A stretch of 64,000 nt of DNA, taken from the NCBI RefSeq assembly GCF_000233455.1, contig NZ_JH376420.1:1362495-1426494 (forward strand), given 5' to 3'. Source of the stretch: [Clostridium] citroniae WAL-17108. GTDB taxonomy: Bacteria > Bacillota > Clostridia > Lachnospirales > Lachnospiraceae. The position numbers and the translations under genes were made by a program. How positions within the stretch are numbered: the stretch's first letter is position 1; every line of letters starts with the position of its first letter. Below, piece after piece: positions 1-9,686 of this stretch. The notes below the pieces were generated by a model that did not search any database, was not told the origin of the DNA, and was given only the letters and a program-made list of their open reading frames with translations.

Positions 1-321
1 TTTGGGCACGATGTGGAAATGCAGGTGATGGCCCGTATCGCCGTAAGCGCCGTAATTCACCTTGTCCGGGTTAAACACCTTATGGACAGCCCTTGACACC
101 TGGGCAATCTCCGCAAAGTAGTCATTCCGCTCCTGGTCAGTCAGGTCAATGAACTCGCTTACATGCTTCTTGTGAGCCAGTATCACCCTCCCTTTCTTGC
201 TCTGCTCCTTAAAGACATACAAAATTCCTGTGTTCATCTCACATACGGGATAACCAAATTTAGCAACCAGTTCTCCCTGCATACAATATGCGCAATTGGG
301 ATCCTTTACCATTTCTTCCAT
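1..321 (-). CDS. HIT family hydrolase (partial at window edge)
   Basis: N-terminal 107 residues of a histidine-triad protein; the C-terminus lies beyond base 1. The last visible residues are HHLHFHIVPK, the HxHxH catalytic motif of nucleotide-binding HIT hydrolases. An N-terminal CAYC pair suggests a zinc-binding subtype. The ATG at 321 is chosen because AGGAG lies 8 bases upstream; a second ATG at 327 is too close to that site. It is divergent from the deacetylase-like gene. The family is known for nucleoside phosphoramidate and AMP-lysine hydrolysis; the substrate here is unknown. Confidence 0.85.
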   Translation of the reverse strand, partial: MEEMVKDPNCAYCMQGELVAKFGYPVCEMNTGILYVFKEQSKKGRVILAHKKHVSEFIDLTDQERNDYFAEIAQVSRAVHKVFNPDKVNYGAYGDTGHHLHFHIVPK

Positions 322-433
322 ATTCATCTCTCCTTTTCCTTTGATCTTGCTGTTTTTAACATACCACTTATGTCCCATAATTTCAATTCCAATATTTGTT
401 TTTTCTTTCTATGTACCAACTTTGTGATTTATA

Positions 434-442
434 TGCTATAAT
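434..442 (+). promoter_or_regulatory. Extended -10 promoter element
   Basis: TGCTATAAT (extended -10, TGnTATAAT) lies 33 bases before the start of the deacetylase-like gene. No good -35 is evident, as is common with extended -10 promoters. Confidence 0.55.
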
Positions 443-474
443 GATAGACAAGTATTTTTTATAGGAGATGTTTT

Positions 475-1965
475 ATGAGTAAAGCAGATTTCAGACGCCG
501 TCAGGCACGAAGACGCAGGCACCAGATGGTCAGAGTGTCACGGCATTTTCCCACATTGATCGTATTATTAGCAATTACACTGCTGGTAGGGGGCGGGGTT
601 TTCGCCCTCTATCGGTTTGTTATAGGTAAGCAGCCCTCGGGCCCGGACAGTTCTGTCCAGGCAGCGGCATCTGCCGGCCACACCGGCTCCTCCCAGGACA
701 ACCAGGACACCCCTCCATCCTCCGCCGAAGAGCCCACTGAAGTGATCCAGGATGATATTTCCAGAATGATCGCCCAGGCTGACAGGATCGCCATGGGATA
801 TGATTATGACAAAGCCATTCAGCTGATCAATGACAGCGGCCTGGATCTGAATGAGGTCAGGATCCAGGAGGCTCTTGCACGGTATGAACAGGATAAGGCA
901 GCTCTTGTGCCGGCTGATATGAACAGCATCACACATGTATTTTTCCATACCCTGATCATGGATACTGCTAAGGCATTTGACGGGGACAAGGACAGTGCCG
1001 GCTATAACTCTGTCATGACCACCAAGGACGAATTTATAAAGATCCTGGAGTCCATGTACGCCCGCGGCTATGTGCTGGTGCGGATCCACGACATCGCATA
1101 CCAGGAAGCGGACGAGAACGGCAACATGCGTTTTGTAAAGGGAAACATCATGCTTCCCGAGGGCAAAAAGCCATTTGTCATGTCCCAGGATGACGTGTGT
1201 TATTATCCATATATGGATGGGGATGGCTTTGCAAACAAGATCGTCATTGGAGAGGATGGCAAGCCAACCTGCCAGATGACCATGGATGACGGCACGGTAC
1301 AGACAGGTTCCTTTGATCTGGTGCCGCTTTTGGAGGATTTTGTTCAGGAACATCCTGACTTCTCCTACAAAGGCGCACGGGCCATTATTGCATTTACCGG
1401 CTATGAAGGGATACTTGGTTACAGGACTGCTTCCTCCTACGCGGACAGTCCCACCTATGAGGCGGACAGGGAACAGGCTGCCAAGGTCGCCCAGTGCCTG
1501 AGGGACAATGGCTGGGAGCTGGCATCCCACAGCTGGGGGCATCTGCAGCTGGGTGTTGCTAAGAATCCGGAAGATGGATTTGCCATTTCAGAAGAGAGGT
1601 TTAAAACAGACACGGACAAGTGGGAAGCAGAAGTGGAATCCCTGATCGGTCCCACCGATATCCTTCTTTATCCTTATGGAAATGATATTGCGGACTGGCG
1701 TCCCTACAAGGATGACAATCCACGTTTTAAATACCTGGAGTCCAAGGGCTTCCGCTATTTCTGCAATGTGGATGCCAGCACCCCTTACTGGATGCAGATG
1801 GGCACCAGTTATTTCCGTATGGCCAGAAGAAACCTGGACGGTTACCGTCTCTACGAGGATCTGGTACAGACCGACCCGGCTAAAAAGCGGCTTACGGACC
1901 TGTTTGACGCTGCAGAGATATTCGACCCCGCCAGACCCACTCCTGTGAGCTGGAGTTATCAATGA
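475..1965 (+). CDS. Membrane-anchored polysaccharide deacetylase-like protein
   Basis: A 496-aa protein with a basic cytosolic N-terminus (RRRQARRRRHQ), one membrane segment at about residues 27-51, a Ser/Thr/Pro-rich linker to about 90, then an extracellular domain. The C-terminal half has traits of NodB-type carbohydrate esterases: ASHSWGH (residues about 349-355) fits the metal-binding HxxxH-type motif and LLYPYGND (about 400) the downstream catalytic-site strand. The canonical TFDDG motif is not obvious, so the active site may be divergent. TAGGAG lies 8 bases upstream of the ATG. Probable role is cell-wall or exopolysaccharide modification; substrate not determinable. Confidence 0.75.
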   Translation: MSKADFRRRQARRRRHQMVRVSRHFPTLIVLLAITLLVGGGVFALYRFVIGKQPSGPDSSVQAAASAGHTGSSQDNQDTPPSSAEEPTEVIQDDISRMIAQADRIAMGYDYDKAIQLINDSGLDLNEVRIQEALARYEQDKAALVPADMNSITHVFFHTLIMDTAKAFDGDKDSAGYNSVMTTKDEFIKILESMYARGYVLVRIHDIAYQEADENGNMRFVKGNIMLPEGKKPFVMSQDDVCYYPYMDGDGFANKIVIGEDGKPTCQMTMDDGTVQTGSFDLVPLLEDFVQEHPDFSYKGARAIIAFTGYEGILGYRTASSYADSPTYEADREQAAKVAQCLRDNGWELASHSWGHLQLGVAKNPEDGFAISEERFKTDTDKWEAEVESLIGPTDILLYPYGNDIADWRPYKDDNPRFKYLESKGFRYFCNVDASTPYWMQMGTSYFRMARRNLDGYRLYEDLVQTDPAKKRLTDLFDAAEIFDPARPTPVSWSYQ

Positions 1966-1983
1966 TCATAGAAGTGTGTTTTT

Positions 1984-2026
1984 GCCTTTATTCCCAGGTG
2001 ATTGGAAATAAGGGCTTTTTCTTTCT
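1984..2026. terminator. Rho-independent terminator after the deacetylase gene
   Basis: Inverted repeat GCCTTTATTCC / GGAAATAAGGGC followed by a T-rich tract, placed 18 bases after the stop codon. Confidence 0.7.
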
Positions 2027-2158
2027 TCTATTGTAATTGTCCAGGACGCCTCATCTTCTATTTTTAGATGCCCAATATCCCCTCCCCCCATGAACGGTTT
2101 CCCTTTGTCTACATATAATAAATCAAGGAATTGATTTCTATTTGAAAGGAGCTTCTTC

Positions 2159-2929
2159 ATGATTCCCAAACTGGAAGTAAGCGGGGTCAGCTACTCCTAC
2201 CACTCATTAGATGGTGAGACGCTGGCCCTTTCCAATATATCATTTGACGTATCTGTCGGGGAATTTATTGCGATTGTAGGTCCCTCCGGCTGTGGCAAAT
2301 CCACGCTTTTGTCCATGTTAAGCGGCCTGACCCAGCCTGAAAAAGGAACCATCAAAATGGACGGCGTCCCCCTGTCCGAATCCCATTCTGCCATTGGCTA
2401 TATGCTGCAGAAAGATCATTTGTTTGAATGGCGCAACATTTTCTCCAACATTTCCCTGGGCCTTGAAATACAAAAACGGTTGGACGAACCTGCCAGGCTT
2501 GAACTGCTGGAAATGATGGCTGCCTACGGGCTGGCGGGTTTTGAATATGCAAAGCCCTCGGAATTGTCCGGAGGAATGCGCCAGCGGGCTGCATTAATCC
2601 GGACCCTGGCACTGAAGCCTGATATCCTGCTGCTGGATGAACCGTTTTCAGCACTGGACTATCAGACCAGGCTGTCTGTGTGTGACGATATCAGTTCAAT
2701 CATACGTAAGACTCATAAAACGGCCATTCTGGTGACCCACGATCTGTCTGAGGCCATCAGCGTGGCCGACCGTATTATTGTATTATCCCCCCGGCCGGGC
2801 CGGGTCAAGATCGTATTGTCCATTGAATTTCCCGATGGATGCATCCGTTCCCTTGACAGGCGCAACTGCCCTGAGTTTTCCAATTATTTTAATACCGTAT
2901 GGAAGGAGCTGAAAACATATGAATCATAA
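2159..2929 (+). CDS. ABC transporter ATP-binding protein (nitrate/sulfonate/taurine type)
   Basis: A 256-aa ATPase of the SsuB/TauB/NrtD group. Walker A GPSGCGKST at about residue 41, Q-loop at LQKDH, signature LSGGMRQR at about 137, Walker B ILLLDEP at about 158, and the H-loop VTHD at about 194. The start has AAAGGAG 8 bases upstream. It overlaps the following permease gene by 11 bases, so the two form one import operon; no substrate-binding protein is visible. Known substrates of the family include sulfonates, nitrate and thiamine precursors; none can be chosen from sequence alone. Confidence 0.9.
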   Translation: MIPKLEVSGVSYSYHSLDGETLALSNISFDVSVGEFIAIVGPSGCGKSTLLSMLSGLTQPEKGTIKMDGVPLSESHSAIGYMLQKDHLFEWRNIFSNISLGLEIQKRLDEPARLELLEMMAAYGLAGFEYAKPSELSGGMRQRAALIRTLALKPDILLLDEPFSALDYQTRLSVCDDISSIIRKTHKTAILVTHDLSEAISVADRIIVLSPRPGRVKIVLSIEFPDGCIRSLDRRNCPEFSNYFNTVWKELKTYES

Positions 2930-3725
2930 TAGCCCCTCTTACACCATCCAGGAACACGGCTGCCGCGACTGCGGAGCCTGTGAAATGTCCGTGGCCCAGC
3001 AGGCTTTTGTGGACCGTGAAATACGCCGCCACCGCCAGGTCACCATCTGCCGGCTCATGCTTTTAGTCCTGCTTCTGGCGCTTTGGGAGCTGGCAGCTGA
3101 CATGCACTGGATCGATAGTTTTATCTTCAGTTCCCCCACCATGATCGCCAAATGCCTGTTCAACATGACAAAGGACGGAAGCCTTTTTCTTCACACAGGG
3201 GTGACTTTGCTTGAGACACTGATCAGTTTTGCGGTCTGCACTTTTTTTGGCCTGGCCTGCGCCCTGCTTCTGTGGTCCAGCAAAAGCGTGGCCCAGATTC
3301 TGGAACCGTTCCTGGTACTGCTAAACAGCCTTCCGAAATCCGCCCTGGCCCCCCTTCTCATTGTGTGGCTGGGAAATAATATGAGGACCATTGTGGTGGC
3401 AGCGGTTTCCGTGGCTGTGTTCGGTTCGATCCTCACACTTTATACGGGATTCTCCCAGATGGATACGGAAAAGATCACACTGATCTATTCCCTGGGCGGC
3501 AAACGCAAGGATGTGCTTTTAAAAGTGCTGCTGCCCGGTTCCCTGCCCCTTGTTATCAGCAATATGAAGGTAAATATCGGCCTGTGTCTGGTGGGGGTGA
3601 TCATTGGTGATGGTGTCAGGATAGGTGCGAAAATCCTTTTGGCCCACCAAACGGATCCTGGCCTCAATATCAATAAGCTGCATCAAGTATGGTCTGTTTT
3701 TTTAAACCCCTCCTGTACCTTTTGA
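2919..3725 (+). pseudogene. ABC transporter permease, 5' part, interrupted by element 1
   Basis: Binding-protein-dependent permease with several membrane segments and the EAA loop (SLGGKRKDVLLKVLLPGSLP, about residues 192-211). An unusual Cys-rich N-terminus contains CRDCGAC. Host sequence ends at the glycine codon at 3606, residue 230; the last 39 codons, encoding DGVRIGAKI and onward, are element DNA. The missing end (GEFLSAKAGLGYL and onward) is at 11443-11610. Joining the two at the shared GGT codon restores a 284-aa protein with the conserved GVIIGEF stretch, in frame. The gene is thus split but reversibly so. Confidence 0.92.
3588..3624. other. attL of element 1
   Basis: Left junction: host permease sequence to the GG core at 3606-3607, then element half-site TGATGGTGTCAGGATAGG. 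Confidence 0.85.
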
Positions 3726-4615
3726 AAATCACCCCTGCCAATGATCGCCGGATGCGCGTTTTCTATGATTTCCCATTGCTGTCTCGGCGCTGCCTTTACA
3801 TATCTTTTTCCCATCTCCGGCCTGTAATGCTGCCCGGAAACCGCCGTCCCAATATAAGCTTCGTTTTTTAGGATATGGGAAACTGCGGCATTGCTCCAGT
3901 CCCTTTCCTTTACAGGGGGATCCCTATGATATTTTTTACATTGTTTGTAGTCTCCCGGTGTGGGAACACCCTCTGCGTTCAAGATTCTGGCAATCTCAGA
4001 CCTTCCATCCCCCTCCAGCGCCATACGGAATATCCTTTGAACAATAAACGCAGCTTCGTGGTCGACCAATAATTGATTTCCACATCCGCGGATTTTTTTA
4101 TATCCATATGGGGTGCCCGCTCCGACATGTTCACCTGTTTTTCTCTGCTGATAGATGGATTTTTTTATCTTATAAGACTGCTCCTGGCTCATATAGCTAT
4201 TCATGATGTTTTTAACCGCAATTTCAATTCCCGGAACCTCATTTTGGAAATCATCAGAGTCAAACTGATCATTGATGGCAATAAACCGTACCCCCAGGGC
4301 GGGAAAAATATGTTCCAAGTAATACCCGACCTCAATATATTCCCTTCCAAATCTGGAAAGGTCCTTCACTATGATACAGGCCGCTTTACCGCCTCTCACT
4401 AACTCCAGGACCTTGCAGATTCCAGGCCGTTCAAAGTTGGTTCCGCTGTATCCATCGTCAACAAATTCCAGTCTGGCATATGTCTGAAGCTGTATATGGT
4501 TCTTTATGTACTCATCCTGAATCCTTCTTTGATTGGTTATGCTATTGCTCTCATCCCGCCTTTCCACATCTCCTTTTGACAAGCGCAGATAATTGATCAG
4601 ATACCGTTTATCCAT
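3683..4615 (-). CDS. Serine recombinase 1 (short form)
   Basis: A 310-aa serine recombinase. The catalytic Ser lies in YLRLSK near the N-terminus, with VKDLSRFGRE at about residue 81, followed by a recombinase domain (residues about 165-290). It ends soon after that domain and lacks the zinc ribbon and coiled coil of its 500-plus-aa neighbours. The ATG at 4615 follows GGGAGG and overlaps the end of recombinase 2 by 8 bases, so the three genes are translationally coupled. Its stop lies about 75 bases from attL. The missing C-terminal module may be natural or a truncation. Confidence 0.88.
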   Translation of the reverse strand: MDKRYLINYLRLSKGDVERRDESNSITNQRRIQDEYIKNHIQLQTYARLEFVDDGYSGTNFERPGICKVLELVRGGKAACIIVKDLSRFGREYIEVGYYLEHIFPALGVRFIAINDQFDSDDFQNEVPGIEIAVKNIMNSYMSQEQSYKIKKSIYQQRKTGEHVGAGTPYGYKKIRGCGNQLLVDHEAAFIVQRIFRMALEGDGRSEIARILNAEGVPTPGDYKQCKKYHRDPPVKERDWSNAAVSHILKNEAYIGTAVSGQHYRPEMGKRYVKAAPRQQWEIIENAHPAIIGRGDFQKVQEGFKKTDHT

Positions 4616-6308
4616 GGACCGCCTCCCTGCCCCGCTCAGACTGGGAAAACGACCTGCAAAAAATGTCCTGGAATGCAAATCTGATTTCTATGTGCGAGGA
4701 GTTAATAACAGTTATGTTTGATATAAAACCATCTATAAGCTCTTTTGATAACACATTTTCACAAACAGCTTTTTCAAAATATGTCTGCCACCGGTTGATC
4801 AACGTCTTCTTTTTTTCTATGTTTTTCATTTCTTGCCTCATGCTGTCTATCTGTTCATCTGCCCGCCTTTCCTCATTTTCATACTCCTTCTTTGCATAAA
4901 GATACTCCTCTTTATCAATAACACCTTGTTTTAAATCAGAATATAGTTTCCTTCGCTTTTCCATCATCTGACTTTTGATGTTTTCTAAGTTTAAAATCCT
5001 TTGGCCGATCCTGTCTGTATCTTTCTTCAGCCCTATGTCCAGGGCCAAGGCATTTTTTATACGTGCCTTTTCCGTAAAAAGCTCCGTATAATCAGTTAAT
5101 AATCGTGATATCATCTTCCCCAATGGATCTTCATTCATATAACACTGTTTGCATATTCCAGCAGTACTCTTATACTTGTACCCTTCACAGCACTGGTAAT
5201 AATTCCTTTCCCCCTTTCGGTTTAAATAATAACTTCTCATCAGGGGCTTTCCACAGCAGCCGCACCTCATCTTCCCCGCATATATATTTTTTTTTCTAGC
5301 AGATGCCGATGCTGCTTCCCTTTTTTCACTTTCTATTTTCCTGGTTTCTAACAATTTCCGGGCCGCATTATATTCGGCCACGGAAATGACTGCCTCATGC
5401 CTGTCATAAATTAAGCCCCATTCCTCCTTTGGAATTTTATGATGGGGAATTCCTTTGTACAGTGAACCATTATGTTTTCGTTTGACCAAACATCCGCAAT
5501 ATGCCGGATTCTCCAAAATCAACCTTACAGTGGATTTATACCATTTAGACTCTTTTACATGCCGGTTTGACCTGAATAACCCCAAATCACTGAAATGCCG
5601 CATGGGAGGCAGGATATGATCTTCATTTAAGTATTTCGTAATAGCGTAAAGACTGTCACCTTTTAAGTAACGTGTGAATATTTCTCTTACCACATCTGCT
5701 GCCGCCTTATCAATAACCAGGAAGCGCTTCTTTGGATCGTCATTGTTGATCAGATAACCATAGGGAGGCACAGGCCCGTGAAACATCCCTTTTTCACCCA
5801 ACTTGTCAAATGCCTGACCTACATTTTGAGAAACCTGTTTCGCATACAAGTCATTTATCAGGTTTTTAAGACGCATCTGAAGCATTTTCTCCTCAAATTC
5901 AGGTGCAGCGGTATCTATATCATCATTGATGGCGATCAACCGGGTATTCAGAAACGGGAATATCTTGGTAATGTAATCTTCTGTGTCAATATAGTTTCTG
6001 CCCAGGCGGGAAAGGTCTTTCACAACAATGCAGTCTATATGGCCTTCCATGATCTCTTTCATCATGTTTTCAAAACCTTCCCGTGAAAAATCCGTTCCGC
6101 TTTTGCCGTCATCAATAAACTCCGCAACATATATCATATCCGGACACTTGCTGATATACTCCCGGTTAAGAATGCTTTGGTTTTCAATGGAGTTACTTAT
6201 GTTGCCTGACCGGTCATCATCTGACAGCCGGCAGTAGGAGCCTGTTCGCCATCGCTTCGGCATTTCCTCATCTTGGGGCATTTTATTTTTTTTACTCTTT
6301 CTTGCCAT
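4608..6308 (-). CDS. Serine recombinase 2 (large)
   Basis: A 566-aa large serine recombinase. Catalytic Ser in YCRLSDDD (about residue 29), VKDLSRLGRN (about 98), recombinase domain at about 180-290, zinc ribbon with CGCCGKP and a CxxC pair near CKQCY (about 365-405), then a coiled coil rich in Lys/Glu (about 430-515). GGGAGG precedes the ATG. It overlaps recombinase 3 upstream by 17 bases and recombinase 1 downstream by 8. Which of the three performs integration or excision cannot be told from sequence. Confidence 0.9.
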   Translation of the reverse strand: MARKSKKNKMPQDEEMPKRWRTGSYCRLSDDDRSGNISNSIENQSILNREYISKCPDMIYVAEFIDDGKSGTDFSREGFENMMKEIMEGHIDCIVVKDLSRLGRNYIDTEDYITKIFPFLNTRLIAINDDIDTAAPEFEEKMLQMRLKNLINDLYAKQVSQNVGQAFDKLGEKGMFHGPVPPYGYLINNDDPKKRFLVIDKAAADVVREIFTRYLKGDSLYAITKYLNEDHILPPMRHFSDLGLFRSNRHVKESKWYKSTVRLILENPAYCGCLVKRKHNGSLYKGIPHHKIPKEEWGLIYDRHEAVISVAEYNAARKLLETRKIESEKREAASASARKKNIYAGKMRCGCCGKPLMRSYYLNRKGERNYYQCCEGYKYKSTAGICKQCYMNEDPLGKMISRLLTDYTELFTEKARIKNALALDIGLKKDTDRIGQRILNLENIKSQMMEKRRKLYSDLKQGVIDKEEYLYAKKEYENEERRADEQIDSMRQEMKNIEKKKTLINRWQTYFEKAVCENVLSKELIDGFISNITVINSSHIEIRFAFQDIFCRSFSQSERGREAVHG

Positions 6309-7956
6309 GCTCTCCCACCTCCCCTTTTATCCGCTTTATTGAATCCTCAAACTCATCCCGGCAGTTGAATGTTATTGTAAGAGAATGGCCATCCGATATT
6401 TTTATATCTCGGATCAGCAGTGCAAGGATCGCACGGTCCAATTCTGCTATTCCTCCATGCTGTTTAAACCAGTTGATCCGGCTGATCTGCGTTTTTGCGT
6501 TTATAGCAAAACTGTCCAGCTTTTTTTGCAGGCTCTTGGCTTTTGTTTTTAAATTCCTCTCTTCCGTGCGATATAGCGTTTGAAATTCCCTGTATTCTTC
6601 CTCATTTAAAATTCCGCCTTTAAAGTCTTCATAGAGACCGCGTGCGGATTGTTTTACCCTCTTTTCCGACTCATGTACAAGTTCTGATTCCTGCTGTATT
6701 TGTTCCATTTTATATTTGCTGATTTGATCGCAATTTAATTTTGATAAAGCCTGTTCCAAATCCAGGATCACGTTCATATACATCTGCAATGTGGCTAAAA
6801 CCGCTTCACTGAGCACCTTTTCATTGATCCGATGGCTGCTGCACCCGCCGTTGTTTTTCCAGCTGCTGCAAATATAATAAATATACTCTTTGGCGCCCTG
6901 TATATCTCGTTTCCTGATCATGGGCATTTTGCAGTCGGCACAATACAGCAACCCTGAAAAGGGATACAGCACCTCCCGTCCGGGCGCTACCCTGGTATCT
7001 GTTTCCAGTAAATGCTGAACAATATCAAAAACAAATTTGTCAACAACAGGCTGGTGTTTATCATTGCAAACAATCCACTCCTTTCTTGGAACAGCTTTTC
7101 TCCTGTTTGTCTTATAGTTTACCTTTTTCACCTTTCCCTGCTCTACGACTCCTGTGTATACGCGGTTGGACAAAATACGGGCGATCATATTTTCACTCCA
7201 CTCCGGCTTGTCTTTGCGCTTGAACGAGGTCCTAAACCGGCTTCCCGTATATGCCTTATATTCTAACGGGGGCAGGATCCCCTGATCGTTTAAGTGGTCC
7301 GCGATGCCCTTCTGGCTCATCCCTTTTATCTTCATGCAGAATATCTCCGCCACCACCTTTGAAGCATAGGGATCGGGGATCAGCAAATTGGTATTTTCCC
7401 TATCCTTTTTATAACCATAGACAGCAAAGGGGGCGATAAAATCACCTTCCTCACGCTTTACCAGCATATGGCTGCGTATTTTCACAGAAGTGTCCCTGGA
7501 ATAAGTTTCATTCATCAGATTTTTAAACGGGACAATAATATGATCGGACGGCATACGCTCTGCGGCACTGTCATAACCATCGTTAATTGAGATGAAGCGG
7601 ATTCCCATTTGAGGAAATATCCGTTCAATATAGCGGCAGTTTTCCAGATAATCTCTCCCCAGTCTGGAAAAATCCTTTACAATCAAACAATTTATCTTCT
7701 CTTTTTTAATCTGGGCCATCATTTTCTGAAAACCCGGGCGCTCATAATCCAGCCCGGTATAACCATCATCTGAAAATTCATCTACCAGCAAAATATCCCT
7801 GTGATTCTGCAGGAAATTGTGTGCCAGGCCTCTTTGGTTGGTTATACTGTTACTCTCATCTTTGATTTTTTGCGCGGAGTTTTTGCGGCTAACCTCTAAA
7901 TCATCCTCTTTAGACAGGCGATAATAAAGAAACGCCCGATAGATCGTCTGAAACAT
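6292..7956 (-). CDS. Serine recombinase 3 (large)
   Basis: A 554-aa large serine recombinase, first gene of the three-recombinase operon. Catalytic Ser in YYRLSKED (about residue 14), VKDFSRLGRD (about 95), recombinase domain at about 185-290, zinc ribbon CADC...C (about 350-385) and a C-terminal coiled coil. ATG at 7956 preferred over the GTG at 7965, because AGGGG lies 10 bases before the ATG and abuts the GTG. The DUF6870-like gene ends 18 bases upstream, so it is probably in the same transcript. Confidence 0.9.
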   Translation of the reverse strand: MFQTIYRAFLYYRLSKEDDLEVSRKNSAQKIKDESNSITNQRGLAHNFLQNHRDILLVDEFSDDGYTGLDYERPGFQKMMAQIKKEKINCLIVKDFSRLGRDYLENCRYIERIFPQMGIRFISINDGYDSAAERMPSDHIIVPFKNLMNETYSRDTSVKIRSHMLVKREEGDFIAPFAVYGYKKDRENTNLLIPDPYASKVVAEIFCMKIKGMSQKGIADHLNDQGILPPLEYKAYTGSRFRTSFKRKDKPEWSENMIARILSNRVYTGVVEQGKVKKVNYKTNRRKAVPRKEWIVCNDKHQPVVDKFVFDIVQHLLETDTRVAPGREVLYPFSGLLYCADCKMPMIRKRDIQGAKEYIYYICSSWKNNGGCSSHRINEKVLSEAVLATLQMYMNVILDLEQALSKLNCDQISKYKMEQIQQESELVHESEKRVKQSARGLYEDFKGGILNEEEYREFQTLYRTEERNLKTKAKSLQKKLDSFAINAKTQISRINWFKQHGGIAELDRAILALLIRDIKISDGHSLTITFNCRDEFEDSIKRIKGEVGEHGKKE

Positions 7957-7973
7957 AAAAAACACCCCTAAAT

Positions 7974-8210
7974 CTACAGCATTTTGTTTTTTAGGTATTG
8001 GATCACACCATCCTCAAACGTATATTCCGTATCGGAAAACCGGACCGTAACGACCGTGTCTCTGCATTTAAAACAATACGGATTCCCGATTTTTTGTATA
8101 AAATCCTGTATTTTTGCATCCTGGGGCATTGATCGGTCAATGTCCACAGATAATATATCTGCCAGGCTATTGTTATCCGCTGCAGTCTCATTGCTTTTGT
8201 CAACATTCAT
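7974..8210 (-). CDS. Small DUF6870-like protein
   Basis: A 78-aa acidic protein with NPYCFKCRD (two cysteines) in its second half and RFSDTEYTFEDGV near the end. It resembles the 84-aa protein at 14546-14800 next to the ICE integrase, which has NPYCFLCGD; the shared pattern is a disordered acidic N-terminus, a Cys pair and a beta-rich end. ATG at 8210 chosen because AAGGAA lies 7 bases before it; two upstream ATGs lack a binding site. Function unknown; consistent placement beside serine recombinases suggests a recombination or regulatory accessory. Confidence 0.65.
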   Translation of the reverse strand: MNVDKSNETAADNNSLADILSVDIDRSMPQDAKIQDFIQKIGNPYCFKCRDTVVTVRFSDTEYTFEDGVIQYLKNKML

Positions 8211-8294
8211 CTGCATTTCCTTCTCAAAATACCATTTATCCATTATATGATTTTTAATCATTGTCCTATAACAGCATTTCATGCCAGTTAACAT

Positions 8295-8342
8295 TTTATG
8301 GAGGCATCCTTCCGTCATTAAGGCGGACGGTAGCCTCCATAA
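8295..8342. repeat. Long inverted repeat
   Basis: TTTATGGAGGC and GCCTCCATAAA flank an inner CCGTC/GACGG pair, forming a long two-part hairpin between the recombinase operon and the LysR gene. It could end transcription from either side or be an operator. Confidence 0.55.
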
Positions 8343-8383
8343 ATCTCCAGCTGGTTGAGAGCCGTTAAGAAACTGTTAAATTC

Positions 8384-8412
8384 TTGAAATCACCCTATTT
8401 TTCTGTTAATAT
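8384..8412 (+). promoter_or_regulatory. Candidate promoter for the LysR gene
   Basis: TTGAAA and TAATAT separated by 17 bases, about 160 bases before the LysR start. The long AT-rich leader up to 8569 otherwise holds no gene. Confidence 0.45.
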
Positions 8413-8569
8413 TATTTATATAACTATAATTTAGTGTTTTATTTGTTATATTCTAGCAAAATCTAACAATTACTGCATATCACTTGAAGGAAATCTTGAT
8501 GGAGGATTATTACGACAGATCACAAGGAGGTTATGATGTTTTGCCTTTATAAACATCATGTAAATAAGT

Positions 8570-9481
8570 ATGAATGTTGAGTATTATAAAAATTTTATAA
8601 TGATTGCAGATTATGGAACACTGACCCAAACCTCAAAAGAATTACATATCGTACGTTCTGCGCTGTCTAATCAGGTAAAGCTATTGGAAGAAGAATATAA
8701 TGCACCACTTTTTATCAGGAAATCAAAAAGATTGGAATTAACGGAATCGGGTAAAATTCTATATTCAATTGCAAAACAGATCATACGCCATGAAGAAACT
8801 GCCCACAGAGATATTGATTGCCTATTAAACGGTGTGGCCGGAACGGTAAGGATCGGACTTACCATGGCGCATCCTGATTTTGTGCTTAATAATATACTGA
8901 CAAATTTTAAAGTCGCCCATCCACGGATCGGATACAGTATCTTTGAACGGCCGTCTGAGGAGATCACAGAGCTTTTAGTACAGAATAAGATCGATGTGGG
9001 CTTTGTCAGACAACAGAAGGCCCTGCCCCCGTTAGTCAGGAAAGAATTGGTGATCAAACAGAAATTTCATGTCTGCTGCGCAAAAGGCAACCCATGGATA
9101 TCAGAAGATGTTGATACGGTATCTATACGGGATTTAGATAATATCCCTCTTGCTATCCCCAGAACCTTTGAAAATGTTTTACAGCTATCCTTTCAAAAGC
9201 TTGGGGTTCATCCGAACATTGCCTGTGTATCAGGCTCAAGGCTCTATACTGTCATGCTGGCCCAGGCCATGGCAGGGATTGGGATCGTCTGCATATCTGA
9301 TGTAAAAGACCTGGCGGCACAAGATGTCTTTGTGCGCCCTCTTGTAGACATTGAAGGAGAAGAAAGCGGAAATGTCAGCGCAGACCGGTATGTGATCGTA
9401 TCAACCGAGTATCCGTTATCATCTGCTACCGCGCATTTTATTAGTTTTTGCAGGGAAAATATACCATATTTTTTTCAATAA
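8570..9481 (+). CDS. LysR-family transcriptional regulator
   Basis: A 303-aa LysR regulator. Winged helix-turn-helix at residues about 5-60 (AYDYGTLT-like region through LELTESGKILY) and a periplasmic-binding-like effector domain at about 90-300. It lies upstream of, and co-oriented with, the SLC13-type permease at 10005; LysR proteins usually control a neighbouring gene, so the permease is the likely target. Both are element 1 cargo. Inducer unknown. Confidence 0.9.
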   Translation: MNVEYYKNFIMIADYGTLTQTSKELHIVRSALSNQVKLLEEEYNAPLFIRKSKRLELTESGKILYSIAKQIIRHEETAHRDIDCLLNGVAGTVRIGLTMAHPDFVLNNILTNFKVAHPRIGYSIFERPSEEITELLVQNKIDVGFVRQQKALPPLVRKELVIKQKFHVCCAKGNPWISEDVDTVSIRDLDNIPLAIPRTFENVLQLSFQKLGVHPNIACVSGSRLYTVMLAQAMAGIGIVCISDVKDLAAQDVFVRPLVDIEGEESGNVSADRYVIVSTEYPLSSATAHFISFCRENIPYFFQ

Positions 9482-9494
9482 ATACAGCTCAACT

Positions 9495-9521
9495 AAAGGC
9501 AATGTTTAATTGCCTTTTTTT
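9495..9521 (+). terminator. Terminator of the LysR gene
   Basis: AAAGGCAAT / ATTGCCTTT stem with a five-base loop and seven T's, 14 bases after the stop. Confidence 0.85.
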
Positions 9522-9686
9522 GACGTCACTTTTTTAGATACAATGTGTCTAAATTTTCTGCTTTTTTTTCAATTTTATTAGTGTTATTATCTAGTAGTAA
9601 ATAAATTTTCAAGAGTTGTTTAATGGAAGTGTCAAATTTTATTGAAAGGAGGAGTTTGTTTCTGGAAAATATCATACCAAGCTTAA

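Noticed and set aside
568..1542. 324-aa minus-strand frame
   Set aside because: Lies antisense to the deacetylase-like gene, has no binding site and no domain.
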